DNA from: Plazaster borealis
Lineage: Eukaryota > Echinodermata > Asteroidea > Forcipulatida > Labidiasteridae
Assembly: GCA_021014325.1 (NCBI GenBank)
Contig: CM037471.1
Span: forward strand, 21,596,818 to 21,660,817
DNA: 64,000 nt
Direction: 5' to 3'
Shown: in pieces, positions 33,181 to 45,690 of the stretch
How the letters are laid out: each line of letters opens with the position of its first letter
How positions within the stretch are numbered: position 1 is the stretch's first letter
Position numbers and translations under genes: made by a program
Notes under the pieces: generated by a model
What the model was told of the DNA's origin: nothing
Seen by the model: the letters and a program-made list of their open reading frames with translations, nothing else
The model's database searches: none

Positions 33181-33395
33181 GCCAGAATTTCTCTCTCCTC
33201 CCCCACCCGGGCATTCGGGCCACAACTTTGCCGCAAGAGTCGGCAAGTCTCTTTGTCACCCCGCAGTCGTGGAATCGTGCCTTAATAGCCCGCGTCGCGC
33301 CCATGTAATTTTCACCGCGAGAGGCCGGCATGTTTACATCATTGCACCGGGCGGGTGCACCATTTACTACCGACTCGCGCGCCCCTGTCGTTTGG
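33181..33395 (-). promoter_or_regulatory. CpG-rich block upstream of the IGF-type gene
   Basis: About 20 CpG dinucleotides in some 215 bases, against a CpG-poor, AT-rich background. It lies 0.7-0.9 kb upstream of the first coding exon, where the missing 5' UTR exon and promoter would be expected. No TATA box or donor site was clear, so the assignment is positional. ORFs on both strands here are typical of CpG-rich DNA. Confidence 0.4.
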
Positions 33396-33803
33396 GCTAA
33401 TTTCTGGACAAATAGACCCACCAGGAGGTCAGGCTTCGACGTCCTCTTTGAAGAAGTCGGAAGATTCTTGGGTTGTGCTTTGTGGGACTTTCTCTATAAG
33501 TGAGCGGTTCCGCTGACGCGAACGATTGAGGAATTATTATGGTTAGAAGAAAAAAATGTAGGTGCGGTTTCGCGGTGTATTGACTGATCGTGTTATTTTT
33601 ATATAGACTAGAAATTGTGTAAGGTGTGTACCGATCACATTGACATAAATTACCTTTTGGAAATACTTCCGGTAAAGTGTTGAAATGAGCACTTGCTGAA
33701 CGTGTGAACGTGGATCGTGTTTTCTGGGACCAGTTTCTTAATAGAGTGGCTCAAACAGGAAATGTAGCTTTATTAAATGTTATGGGTTAGAAAAAAATGA
33801 ACA

Positions 33804-33919
33804 AGATACCAGTCACAAATAGTACATTTAAAATGTAATTTTGGCTGGTGACCTTATTCTGGTAAGCATTTTTTTGTTGTACTTGGTAGTGATGAAAGCA
33901 GCTCTATGAAATTGAGCCT
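33804..33919 (-). mobile_element. Family E MITE, truncated reverse copy
   Basis: GATACCAGTCAC at the left and GCAGCTCTATGAAATTGAGCC at the right match the right-hand half of E elements in reverse order, with the far end missing. Confidence 0.55.
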
Positions 33920-34716
33920 TGATCTGAATCACAGTAACTTTCTATACTATTTGGATTTATAAGTAATATAAATTAAGATTTGATAGTTTTCTTTTTATTA
34001 TACCATAGGGAAAGGACCACGAATGGTGTTGCTGAAGAAAGAGTACTTGGTCTTTCATTATACGTGTTCAATTAGAAGCTAAACTAAAATGTGGTTGTAT
34101 TGGTTCGATTTTGTATTAAAACTGTTGGATTTTTGTTAAAGAAAAAGACGCAAGATCCTTAGAAGGCTTTTTGATTGGAAGATAGTGTTATGGTGCCAAA
34201 CATCCTACCTGGCTACCCTGCCTGACTTGTCACATCCCAGAAAGTGTTAAATGCATGTGAACTCTTTAAGTGACGCATACGTATGATCCATTTCCACGTA
34301 TCACACTCAATTAAATTAACACTAGATTCACGGGCTGTTATTTTGTTCGCACATTCGAAAACCTAATACATGACCCACTACTAAACAAAAGTTAAACGAG
34401 ATGTTAATGTGAAGTTAGTTGTTGATAGCTTGTGCTTTGGGATTTGGGTTAATTTCTAATGTCAGAGGGATCTTAAAGGGGTAAATTAGAATACTCCAGA
34501 AGGGCGTGAGAATTTATGCTCTACCAATTTGTACTCATCAGGAGTTTTTCTCATGAACACAAATCACAAATTGTCATCGGACACAGAGCATTATTAGGCG
34601 TAACTCTACGTAACCTCAACGTTCTGTGAAATCGTGTTTCGCAAACCTTAGACATAACTGTGTATGCCATGCTCGGTGTGTGGCAGAGGGCGCGTCCCCA
34701 AAAGGATATTTTAAAA
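33920..34716. other. Spacer, nothing recognised
   Basis: AT-rich. No gene. One GAGGGCGC octamer at 34686. Confidence 0.4.
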
Positions 34717-34870
34717 GTATAATGTAATGATTCACAATATCCCTTGAAATTGTGTGGTGTTTGTGTAATTTCATAACAGAACACGGTCCGCTTTATCATA
34801 GAACCACATTTTTTACTCCACAAAATGGCGGACCGTATTGTTCCGCAGGTTGTATTTCAAGGGACAAATT
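34717..34870. mobile_element. Hairpin element L, copy 1
   Basis: AATGATTCACAATATCCCTTG at the left pairs loosely with GTATTTCAAGGG at the right. An inner pair CACGGTCCGC and GCGGACCGT brackets the centre. The same arrangement is at 59.4 kb. Confidence 0.55.
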
Positions 34871-35659
34871 TATGTTATTTAAATCACTACTCACTAATTG
34901 CAAAATGCTGGAGGTGTTTCAGTCCATGAACAATTCTTAAATACGATAAGGAGCCATTCCAAACAGCAACATTTTGAGAGATTTGAAGGCAATGTGCCCC
35001 TTTAACAATGCACTCTTTTCCACTTTCAAAGCCCCCTCCCCCAACTTTCTTTAGAATTCCTGAGATTCCCAGAACACATTGGGAAGGGGGTACACCATCA
35101 TGCCATATATCGAACACCAAATGTAACTGCGAACAGACAAACAAAAATGCAGATGTTTTCCGTTCGTTGTTTGATATGTAAACTGTTTGTAGAACCGTCA
35201 TGGATCATCAGTATATTCAAGCCTATCTATACACCAAGATGCTAGAATTGTGATGATTGCTGTCATTTAAAGCTCCATTGACATTCTCTATAAACAAATA
35301 TGAACAAACATCAGTTTGTGACCCAATCTTATATTCTTGTTGGTATGCGAGATGAAAACGAGAGGTGGGAGTTTGATGGATTGCTCTGTCCGTCCACCCA
35401 CACGCTCAAGAAAAAAAGAAAAACATTGCGGAAGTTTTTACTTGTTTTTCTTCAGATAATCAGACTTTGAAATACTCGAACAAAAGAGTCTTCAAGCCGA
35501 GCGGCTGCGGGGGCGTGTGTAGGATAGATATATATTGAAGTTGACACGTTGGGTTAATAGACGGCTGAACTTTGATACAATATTATGAGACGATAATACA
35601 ATACACACATTCATTATTAGACGCTCCTTGTCTGTTTGAACGCCGATTTATTTTCTTTC
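34871..35659. other. Spacer, no supported gene
   Basis: The minus ORF at 34887-35201 and others lack support. Confidence 0.4.
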
Positions 35660-36038
35660 TTAAAGGGATTGTATACGTTTGGTAATTGGAACACACTGTT
35701 TATTTCAATCATATATAGTTGTAGGTATATACCATAAAACTAAACTGTGAAAATTTCATTTCAAAAGATGGTAGCGTTTTTGAGATATTGCCGAAAATCT
35801 GGAGCGGTTATGGCCACGCATGAAGAACAATCTGCAATTGGAATACACAATCTGAGAAAAGCTTCTCAGATTCTAATTGTTTTTGATAAAAACTGATCTC
35901 TTTTCCATAACCACATTACTTCAAAGTGAAATGTCTCTCAAAATTATATTGTAATCTGCTGTACTTCTTACCAAGTAATTTTTTATTGCCATTAATTTTA
36001 TGAGTAATTACCAGACGTATATTATACAGACCCTTTAA
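35660..36038 (-). mobile_element. TTAA-flanked MITE, family B, copy 4
   Basis: TTAAAGGGATTGTATACG at the left, TATACAGACCCTTTAA at the right. The central hairpin is shortened to TCTGAGAAAAGCTTCTCAGA. Confidence 0.8.
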
Positions 36039-36452
36039 ATAGTACAGACCCGTAGTCGTAGCCAGCTTTCAAGCGAGTATAATTAAAACCTAGTCGATAG
36101 AGACTTCCTAAATAGATTCAAGATTACTAATTGATAGGCCTATGATGGGGGGCCACTTTCAAATATCCTCTAATAATTGTAGACTATACGGTACAAACGC
36201 ACCATTCACTGACATCTTAATTATCATAGTTTAAAGGTCCCATCAAAGTCCACTTCAAGACTGCGTTTTACTCTTTCTACTCTTTCTGGTCACAAATATC
36301 ACTTCCTGTTCTCTATATTCTTCGGCCAATGACAGCCAATTTGAGTTAAACTTTAGGCGGATCCGGCGTGAATTCTGAGCCAACGCTGAGAAATTGAGTT
36401 TAACTTCACCCGCTGGCTTGAATGGTTTTTGACATGTACAGTATTTGTAAGA
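36039..36452. other. Spacer, nothing recognised
   Basis: No gene, tRNA or obvious repeat. Confidence 0.4.
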
Positions 36453-36797
36453 TTAAAGGCAGGGTATACTTTTGGTAATTGTCAAAGACCAGTATCCTCA
36501 CTTGGTGTATCTCAACATATGCATTAAATAACAAACTTTTGAAAATTTGGTCTCAATTTGCCATCAAAGTTGCAAGAAAATAATGAAAGAAAAAGCACCC
36601 TTGTTGCATAGAATTATGTGCTTTCAGATGCCTGAAGCCTGTTTTGTGAAAATTACCTCGAAAACTACATTACTTCAAAGGGGGTCGTTTCTAACAATGT
36701 TTTTATAATATCAACAGCTCTCCAGTGCTCTTTACCAAAGTAAGTTTCCATGATCATTAATTTATGGAGTAATTACCAAAGTTGTATCCTCCCTTAA
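36453..36797 (+). mobile_element. TTAA-flanked MITE, family A, copy 4 (old)
   Basis: TTAAAGGCAGGGTATAC to AAGTTGTATCCTCCCTTAA. It is more diverged than the other copies and has lost part of the central palindrome. Confidence 0.7.
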
Positions 36798-37094
36798 ATG
36801 CATAACAAACTAGGCATGACAAAGTAGCTTTCTGGCGATTCCGCAGATGGGAAAAAGATATCGAACCACGATCTGAAGTTACACCCTGTAATGAAAGGTT
36901 AAATCCAAACACTTAAAGGAACTTTTGTGGTCCAAAATTATTCACAAAAACCAAAACTGACGATAAAATAACAATGACCATTTAAATTTATTGTTTTTTC
37001 CGAACTCTTCTATGAAAATGTGTAATTTTCATTAAAAATGGCATGCACTTTCTGACCATTGAGAGATCTTCAAAAAACGCACACATTCAAAACT

Positions 37095-37640
37095 TGCGGG
37101 GCACTGACGTTTTCAGTTTACACTAAGGCATATTATGTGAGTGTTGAAGAACATCCATACACAATTATAATGAGTGTAATTAGCCCCCAATTATGTTCCC
37201 ATATTGTTCCTCATATCTGATATACCAAGGGCAGAGCAAATCAAAGGGTGAACCTACTTGATTATGATCAAACTATTTGTCCCATGACACTCAGCACATC
37301 GCATGTGGTCTTAGCGCATTTTAAGCAAACCATCCCAGGGGCCGATTTCACAAAGAGATAAGACTAAACTTATCTGAAGTTAGGACCAGTTGATCTTAAC
37401 TTAAGGCTAGTCCTATCTCTTAGCATTGCCTAGGACTAGTCTTAAGTTAGGAAGAGTTTTGTGAAATCGACCCCAGGTGAAATAAAGGGTGTACAAACTT
37501 TCCGATCCCTGTCCAACCAATGACAATGAAGGCCTATACAGCTGGAGGTGACGTGGGGCTATGTGGAAGTTTTTAAAAGGAATCATGAATATTCCTTTTT
37601 GTGTGGAGGTTTATCCACACAGAAAAGCCCCGGGGAGGTA
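37095..37640 (+). repeat. Dispersed repeat P, copy 1, split by an insertion
   Basis: Block order CACTAAGGCATATTA, CCCAATTATGTT, TATCTGATATA, GCAGAGCAAATCA, TGAAATAAAGGGTGTA and GACAATGAA recurs at 55975-56420. Here it is interrupted by the inverted-repeat element at 37338-37474. Confidence 0.65.
37338..37474. mobile_element. Inverted-repeat element nested in repeat P
   Basis: Ends GGGGCCGATTTCACAAAG and the inverse TTTGTGAAATCGACCCC. Inside are paired GGACCAGTT/ACTAGTCCT-type phrases. The undisturbed P copy at 56.2 kb lacks it, which marks its borders. Confidence 0.75.
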
Positions 37641-38155
37641 AGCTTCCATGTTTCTACAGGATTTATGTAACCGTTTTCTAGATTGATAGCTTTGGTGAAA
37701 CGTCCACTGGTAAAACAGTTATTGAAGCTGCATATTGTGTTAAAATACATAAACTGCTATATAGGCAGTATAGTTGCTGTGTGAGCGTTTTTTGAAGTTT
37801 TGTGCTCATACAACGGTGACGCTTCATAAAAAAACACGTATATACTATCCACTCGAAATCAACCGGTTAAACCAATGACTAGACATTTCGGAAATATTGA
37901 AATATAGTAAATTCTGACATTATCATCAGCAAAGCATACTTCGATGAACTGATAAGGTTGGTATTATATTATATTTCATAAACAGCACGTATGGTGGAAA
38001 TGAAAAACACGTGTTCATTTCAAACAAGCCTCACACCCAGCCCACAGAAAAACAATCAACAGGAGTGACTGGCACTTGTGAACAAAATATAGAACAATCA
38101 ACTGTGACAGTGACACTACACCTCGCCCACCAATCCAGCTTAACAGCAATCATTT
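37641..38155. other. Spacer, no supported gene
   Basis: AT-rich; nothing recognised. Confidence 0.4.
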
Positions 38156-38509
38156 ATAGGCTCAGGACACGTTTGTTAATTGTCAGACCAGTATTTCCAC
38201 TTGGTGTATCCCAACATATGCATAAAATAACAAGCCTGTGAAAATTTGGGCTCAATTGGTCGTCGAAGTTGCAAGAAAATGATGAAAGAAAACAAAACCC
38301 TTGTTGTACAAATTTGTGTGCTTTCAGATAGGAATAAAAGGCTTCTTGCAAGAAGTTTTTACTATTTTAGTGAGAAATTACCTCTTTCTCAAAAACTACG
38401 TTACTTCAGAGGGAGTCGTTTCTCACAATGTTTTGGTAACTATCAACAGCTCTCCAGTTTTTATGCTAATATTTGTTTTGAGTCAACCAAACGTGTACGA
38501 TACCTTTAA
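38156..38509 (+). mobile_element. TTAA-flanked MITE, family A, copy 5
   Basis: The left end is worn (CTCAGGACACGTTTG). The right end CGTGTACGATACCTTTAA is intact and abuts family B copy 5. The central CTTCTTGCAAGAAG palindrome is intact. Confidence 0.75.
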
Positions 38510-38898
38510 AGGGTCTATATACGTTTAGTCTGAAAATTAATGGCGATAAAAACTTACTTGGTAGAAGTACAGCAGCTTTGGATAGTATAATGCATTTTAA
38601 GAAACTTTTCACTTCAAAGTACTGCGGTTATGGAAAAAGATATCAGTTTTTATTTAAAAATTGAATCTGAGAAGCGTTACTGACAGTAATGTTTCTCAGA
38701 TTGTGTATTCCAATTGCAGATTATTCTTTCTGCGTGGACATAACCGCTCCAGATCTTCGGCAATATCTCATAAAGGCTACCACCTTTTGAAATGAAATTT
38801 TCACAGGTTACCTAGTTTTACGGTATATATCTACAACTATAATATAGGATTTAAACAAACAATGGGTTCCAATTATCAAACGTATACAGTCCCTTTAA
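38506..38898 (+). mobile_element. TTAA-flanked MITE, family B, copy 5
   Basis: It shares its left TTAA with the preceding family A element and ends TATACAGTCCCTTTAA. The central hairpin is intact. Confidence 0.8.
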
Positions 38899-39574
38899 GA
38901 CTTGTCATCATAAACATCGAAGTTCTGCACATAAATATTGATAAAAACACAAAATGTCAATGTCATAATATTCCAACAACTTGATCTAAAATGCCTAATT
39001 TTAACTTTGTCTGATGAAAATGTCCTTTTTTTTAAATCAAGATTTGACTATTTGAGAATATTTTTTATTGTTTATAGAATTACGCAATTACGAAGTCCTG
39101 CTGGAACATTTGCAACAGCTGTACAATGATATGGAATACACGCAGATTCTGTGAGGCATAATTATTCAGAATCATTGAAGAGGCGGGCATCAGTCCCCCA
39201 CCCCCCCCCCCCCCAAAAAAAAAAAAAAAATTCTCCCTCTCCTGAAGGCTTATACTCATTCAGAAGTTATTGAACTTGTTAATTGTTCCGGGAGAATGAA
39301 ACGTCGTGTTAATCATTATCAAGGGACGACCTATACTCAATCGCCGTCTTTATAATTCAAGGGCTATTCGGGGTTTGAATTATTAATAGTACTCCAGGAA
39401 CTCTACAATGAAATTGAAAGTCTCTGTCAAAACAATTTACTTCGATCTCTTCACATTTCAATAGTTTATATGCTTAATCGGATTTGCTATAAGCTTGTTA
39501 TGAGTCGTTGTTTTTATGTCATACCAATAATGTTGTCTAATGTTACTATAGTTATATATATACCTGTATCCCTT
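38899..39574. other. Spacer with a C/A tract
   Basis: A run of C followed by A at about 39197-39230. No supported gene. Confidence 0.45.
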
Positions 39575-39942
39575 TTAAAGGCACTGAACACGTTTGGAAA
39601 TTGTCCAGTGTTCTCACTTGGTGTATCCCAACATATGCATAAAATAACAAGCCTGTGAAAATTTGGGCTCAATTGGTCGTCGAAGTTGCAAGAAAATGAT
39701 GAAAGAAAAAATACCCTTGTTGTACAAATGTGTGTGCTTTCAGATAGGAATAAAAACTTCTTGCAAGAAGTTTTTATTATTTTAGTGAGAAATTACCCCT
39801 TTCTCAAAAACTACATTACTTCAAAAGGGAGTCGTTTCCTACAATGTTTTATACTATCAACAGCTCTCCGTTGCTTGTTACCAATTAAGTTTTTATGCTA
39901 ATATTTGTTTGAGTCATTACCAAACGTGTACGATACCTTTAA
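39575..39942 (+). mobile_element. TTAA-flanked MITE, family A, copy 6
   Basis: TTAAAGGCACTGAACACG to GTACGATACCTTTAA with the CTTCTTGCAAGAAG centre. Clean TTAA flanks. Confidence 0.8.
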
Positions 39943-40017
39943 ATCCCAAATCAAAAATACTTGCTAACCTGGGAAACTGAAGCAAGCATGTAAACAGTTT
40001 GCGGTGGATCGTGGAAT

Positions 40018-40700
40018 CATAATTTATTTATGTATTTATTTAATTTTTGCAACATCTTTATACAGGATAAAAAGATCAGCAAAAGCTGTTTTACATCAAT
40101 TTCCTGGTTTACATAAATGGCCAACATAAACAGCAGACTGGAAAAAAAATAGATGAATAAAAAGTACAACTACTTAAAGTACAGTTTCTAATATAAACAT
40201 TTAAAAATTGGGGGGAACTTTAAATAGAAGAAGGAATATTTATCCAAACTATAGCACCGGCAAACTTAAGAGATTGTTTAAAACACTCGACGTTCTGTGT
40301 AGGGACAACAACATTGAGAGAGTCTGCATTTCTTGTATTAATACCATGTCTATAATCGAAGTACATTTCTACGTCATCACATAGTCGACTTGGAGCAAGC
40401 CCGTGAAAACATTTTTTAAAATAGACAGGCTAAATAAAAATCCTTTCTTTGTTCTAGGCTTCGCCAAGATAATTTATTAATAATGTCTTCACTACGAAAG
40501 TTTATAATAATCAAAATTGTTGGAGACAACCCGTGCAGCTCTTTTCTGCAGTCTGAGAAGTGCCCTTTAACCTATTCATTGAACAATTTCCCCAAACAGA
40601 ACACGCATATAATTGAAGCAGGGTTGAATGGTCGTCTTGTAAAGCGTGTCAAGTAAACGACTGTACACTTAACACAAGTAGAGTCTTGAAACAAGACTAA
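40018..40700 (-). pseudogene. LINE 3' fragment (reverse transcriptase C-terminus)
   Basis: Read on the minus strand, broken frames encode the C-terminal tail typical of CR1/L2/Rex-like non-LTR retrotransposon polymerases. Examples are FRSEDIINKLSWRSLEQRKD, then after a frame change HGLAPSRLCDDVEMYFDYRH, INTRNADSLNVVVPTQ and KQSLKFAGAIVW, ending in a stop. The 3' end has an (AAATA)-like tail at about 40022-40050. The catalytic part of the enzyme is absent. This is a 5'-truncated, frameshifted dead copy. Confidence 0.7.
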
Positions 40701-41804
40701 CACTGCCTTTAAAAGGGAGTGGCGACCGCTCCCGGCTAGATTGGCTCTCCCGAAGCATAAACCGTGACAGCTATAATCCTCATATTCCGATAGAGGGGAT
40801 TCTGTCATATTACTGGGTGATCGGCGTGACAAACTCAAGAGAGTTTTTCGCTGTATAATGCCCGAATATTGTTGACTTTTATTTTGTGTGTGTGCCGTTC
40901 GGGGGGTTAAGTGTATGGCTTCAATTTGAGTTTAGGAAGGGTGAAGGGTGGCATACTGAAATAATTATGGATTTATTTTGAGTTGAGCGGCAACAAGAGT
41001 GAGATGGAAAACAGGCCAAAATCTACTCCAAAGTTCGATGGAATTAGAACAATGTATAACAGTGCCAAGTGCTAAGACATTATTGTGAATGGTGGTATAT
41101 TGCACAAAAAGGAAAAAGTATTTTGTACACAGTTGTTTTTACAAAACAAACGCACCCTGATGTTTTTGCTTTATTCTATTACATTTAATTGTTTCTTTTG
41201 CACTAATTGTGTTATTGTTCTGGATGCCAGATGGTGTGTATGTAAACTAACCACGTGGGGTAACATCCGCCCCAGCAGTCTAAACATGCATGCAAATTCA
41301 TTAACGGCAGTATTAATTAGACTTCTTTATGTTAAATAACTTTCTTTTGTTCCTGACCGAGAGGGTCATTCTGCAGACTGTTTCTCGTCCAGTACCATTT
41401 TTATCACCTTTGTCTTTGCTCTTTTTTTTCATCTTATTGTTATAATTAAATCCATATTTCATTATTTACCAGTTCAAAACAATTGATAGGAATATATAAT
41501 AAAAGAGAGATTGTTGCTGTTAAAGTTTTGTTTTCAGAAGTTGAAGAAACAAGCCATTAAGCTGATACTGAGATAAGGAATGTGAAATTGTTATCTTTCA
41601 TTCAGTTGATAACATGAGAAGAGGCGATTGCCGATTTCTCTCTGAGTCAGTTGAACCTATCAACATCAGCTGCCAGCCCAAACATCAACAAACGTATGAG
41701 TAACACAAAATGTTCGCTTAACAACATTCGTCACACACAAGTCAGAATAATCAATTCAATTTACATTAGCCACGCTCCGTATACTTGGTACTCACAGCCC
41801 TTCG
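40701..41804. other. Spacer, no supported gene
   Basis: ORFs at 40572-40838 (minus) and 41085-41339 (plus) are unsupported. Confidence 0.4.
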
Positions 41805-41910
41805 CGGTAGAACACTGAAAAGATGTTGGCACTTCGGGCAGGAATCTAACCCACTACCTTCCACGGACGTCGTTAAGTGCGAAACCACTGAGCTTACACG
41901 AGGCTGGGTT
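41805..41910 (-). mobile_element. tRNA-derived SINE fragment
   Basis: Minus strand: GTAAGCTCAGTGGTTTCG resembles an A box and GGTTAGATTCC a B box. The body is short. Confidence 0.45.
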
Positions 41911-43154
41911 CAACACCCTAATACATCAACCTTAATGCTGAGTACTTAAGCGCATTAGAGACTTATAAGTTGACTGTTGGTAAAAAAATATCTTGAGGAC
42001 TTTGTGCATATAGACAATAATGACTTGAACAACAAAAACGAATTCCTTACCAGTGTGAACACCTTGGAAACGTCTTGAAAATGTTTCTTCTCTGTTTCCC
42101 CCAAACTAGACTCGTCAAAATTGGATCCTTGGAGGAAGCTGGATCTCGGCTTATACGCAAGCTCCTTGTAGCTAAGTGAGGAGGCTCCTTAGTCTAACTA
42201 GCTCCTTAATGTCCAAGTCTTAAGAAACTGAGTTACCAGCATCTGATGCAGAGAATTCTCTGCCGTCCTCTCGTGAGATATGGAGACAGCTATAAGATCA
42301 CGAACTCACAATGACCAGAGGCTGATTGGAACAAGAAGGAAGCCACACACTTTCTTTATACGGCGTATTCTGAAAAAGTTTCTCCACTGGACTTTTATGG
42401 ATTATTTTTAACTTCTTGGGAGAAGGGCGCCCTCTTTGGTGACGAAAGCAGTCGCAGTGGCCCGATTCGGACCCTCCAAGCATAGAGTAAGGACAGAGAT
42501 GCTCCAAGCGATCACAGACCACTGACGAGACGCATGGTAAAGCGGAAAATCACAAAATACAAGTTCCATTATCTCAAAATGCATATTTCAATCAGTCTAT
42601 AGCTGAAATATCTGAGCAGTTTCCGTTTCAAACAGGCCGTTGTGCTAATGTTAAATCAACAAAGGTCAGTTTGATGCGTTCGATAGTGACAGGTAAAGTA
42701 AACGATGATTGCGCAGTGTCAAATTTGCTACCAGCGCTAAGTGGGGGAACTGAGGAAGATGCTGAAATGTTGATGTTTTGGGTGGAGTGCTTATCTGGCA
42801 CCATATCTTAAAATATGACGTGAAGAGTGTTTTATATAAGGCTTTTCAAATCTGGTGTTTAGCTGTTGTGTTCTTTGTCAAAATGTTGAGAATTTAGTCC
42901 AGGAGTTTTGTGACAGTCTGCACTCATCGACTCATTGTGTGGATATCGATGCAATCATTATTAGAAACACACAACCACCGTTTGAACTGAACGCTGATAC
43001 TCTGATATTCTAAAGATTTATTTACAGTATATTTTATTTTTTTGTTTTTTAATGAGATAATATCGCCTAACATCACAAGGCTGGATGGCCATTTCAAGGT
43101 GAGGGCTACACTTAACTGATTTGGTCTATCGACCCAAATCAACTGTCACCAGGG
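41911..43154. other. Spacer, no supported gene
   Basis: AT-rich. The minus ORF at 42298-42522 holds no known motif. A palindromic GGGCGCCC with a GCGCCCTC octamer lies at 42427. Confidence 0.4.
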
Positions 43155-43418
43155 GTACGCTGTCACCTACTCCTGGGGCTGAAACAGGGTTACCCCCTTC
43201 ACAGTCCGTAAGGATGTAGGCATGGGTATCATCCACTGGGAGCCTGGCTGGTAGCGCAGAATGCACATACCTTCCCAACTTTTTACGAAGCGATTATGGT
43301 TAAGTGCCTTAGCTCAATGGCACAAAGTGTCATGACCGGGATTCAAACCCACACTCTGCTGCTGACAGCACCAGCGCCTGCGGGTCAGGTGAACACGACC
43401 GCGCGGCCACGACACGCC
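43155..43418 (-). mobile_element. tRNA-Leu-derived SINE, copy 3 (reverse)
   Basis: On the minus strand GTGGCCGCGCGGTCGTG resembles the 5' end and A box of tRNA-Leu. GTGTGGGTTTGAATCCCGG carries the B box. The body follows toward lower coordinates. The plus ORF 43296-43496 is incidental. Confidence 0.6.
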
Positions 43419-44392
43419 AGTATGATTAGAAGACTGTGGCCGCACTCAGACTCAATCTGCAAGTGTGGATACCGAAGATATCAGACTAATTACTAGTCGC
43501 GATTGCTGAGCATACAACCCATCAGGACTGATGCACGTGTTACGCCAATTGTGTCCCACTAAACAAACAAAAAAATGATGCCGTCAGAGTCTATCTCCAA
43601 GGACTTCTGAAGCATCCCTTATAATGTCCATCAGTTATTGAATGTGCAGAGATTCATGTAATGCAGTACAAACAAATAGCACTTAATTTTCTAGGCTTAT
43701 TTATTATTGACTCAAATGCCTTCTCATTTTTTTTTTTTATTAACTTCATGAAAATGGCAACAAGGAATTTTCTCACTGTAGTCCGAATGTATCAAAACAA
43801 AATTGTCGAAGAGAGAGTCGATTGAAGACAAGATAACTGACACGGTATAGATGACAGGATAAAATGGAATTACCCACTTATTGGGCATTCACAAGCATCC
43901 AAAAGTGAAAAGTATAAGAAGAATTGTAATTATCATAATAATTTATACTATACCAAAATATACCTGGTTTGAATTGTCACAATCTATTTTCCAGAAAGAG
44001 TTAACTTTGCAAATAGCAATATCTGTGACACATCAGTGCGGATTACCAATGTCAACTTCTTAAATAGACAATGGTTGATGTCATGAAGTGAGAGCAATGT
44101 ACTCAACCCCGCCCCCCCCCCCCACCACCACAACATCCAGTAATTGCAAAGCGATAACGCGATCAATTTGAATGAATGTTGACAAGATGACGTGTTTTGC
44201 CATTACACGATGATTGGGACAAACACACGAACAGACACATCGGCGCTTCTTGAAATAGACGACTAAAGACAGTCTCTATATTAATCGGGAAGAGTATGCA
44301 ATCTTGTAAATTAATGGTCCATTTCAAACTGCAAATCCACATGTTGCAGCTTGTCTTGTAAAACCCTATATATCCCTAGATAGGACCCAAAT
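43419..44392. other. Spacer with a C tract
   Basis: No supported gene. C tract at about 44111. Confidence 0.4.
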
Positions 44393-44484
44393 CAGGGGCG
44401 GATCCAGGATTTTCCAAACGGGGGGGCGTGAAAATATACCAAGCAGCAAAATCTTCCCGTTCCCCCCCCCTCCCCCCTCCCGCT

Positions 44485-44528
<44 letters not shown>

Positions 44529-44569
44529 GGGGCGTGGCCCCACGCCCCCCCCCCCTGGATCCGCGCCTG
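44393..44569. mobile_element. CAGGGGCGGATCCAG inverted-repeat element
   Basis: Starts CAGGGGCGGATCCAGG and ends CCTGGATCCGCGCCTG, with CAAAT on both sides as a possible target duplication. The interior is mostly homopolymer: G and C tracts and about 40 T at 44488-44527. The ends are hAT-like by general appearance; the superfamily is not proven. Confidence 0.7.
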
Positions 44570-44956
44570 CAAATACATCATTTTGGGGTTTGTCGTCACA
44601 ATAATGTACAGAATAAGTACAAGTGTACGGGTAGCGGGTATAAGGTTACAGTGGGGAAACCAGATGAGGCAGAGAGTTTGACCCCCTCCCCCATCCCACA
44701 CCCCATCCCGCCCGCTCTAAACTCTTGCACCCTTGCCCCCATCAAACAATAGTTTAGCATCTTAACATCAAAGACAAAATAAACTAGGATTGTTTTTGGT
44801 TTTGCAAAGGCTATTTGAAAATGCATTTCTTAAGTAATGATTCAGGACATCGAATAATATAATTAACCGTATGTAGGGCTGTGTATCGCACATCTTGCAA
44901 TTAAAGCTCCCAAATAAATTACTTTCCCCCGACTGTGCAAAAAAAAAAGCAATACT

Positions 44957-45690
44957 TTAAAGTCAATTTATAAGTCAAGTTTCAACTAGATGAAGTCACC
45001 ACGCAGCATTATTGGTAGTTTTATTGTCAACGACCATTTTCTGCACATTGTGTGACCCAACATGCAAACTGTGACAGTTGAAGCTCATCCCGGTCATCGA
45101 AGTCACGAGAAAATAGTGAAATATCCCATTATGTTGTCACTGTTTTCAATTGGGCTTTGTACTTAAAGGTATCGTACATGTTTGATAATGACTCAAAACA
45201 AATATTAGCATAAAAACTTACTTGGTAACAAGCAACGGAGAGCTTTTGATAATATAAAATATTGTAGGAAACGACTCCCTCTGAAGTAACGTAGTTTTTG
45301 AGAAAGAGGTAATTTCTCACTAAAATAATAAAAACGTCTTGCAAGAAGTTTTTATTCCTATCTGAAAGCACACAATCTGTACAACAAGGGTGTTTTGTCT
45401 GTCATCATTTTTTCGATGACCAATTGAGCCCAAATTTTCACAGGCCTGTTATTTAATGCATATGTTGGGATACACCAAGTGAGAACACTGGTCTTTGACA
45501 ATTACCAAACGTGTTCAGTGCCTTTAAGAGATCAAACCTAATTGTTTTACTCATTTCTCAAAAACTATAGCATTTCACACAACAATATTTCAAGGGAATT
45601 TTTCCCACCATGACCATCCTTTTACCAAGTTATGTGCAAATCTGTGAACGTTTATGTTTACAATCTTACCAATGTTTATGCGCTCTTTAA
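44957..45690. mobile_element. Family C TTAA element interrupted by family A
   Basis: The flanks of the A element at 45163-45527 together resemble the element at 46676 (GCAGCATT...TTGGTAG..., AGAAAATAGTGAAA, CTCAAAAACTAT). The right end is CGCTCTTTAA. The left border is uncertain. Confidence 0.5.
45163..45527 (-). mobile_element. TTAA-flanked MITE, family A, copy 7 (nested)
   Basis: TTAAAGGTATCGTACATG to GTTCAGTGCCTTTAA, in reverse orientation, inserted in an older TTAA element. Confidence 0.8.

Noticed and set aside
44366..44701. ORF with a poly-Lys run
   Set aside because: It is produced by the 40-base T tract and C tracts inside an inverted-repeat element.
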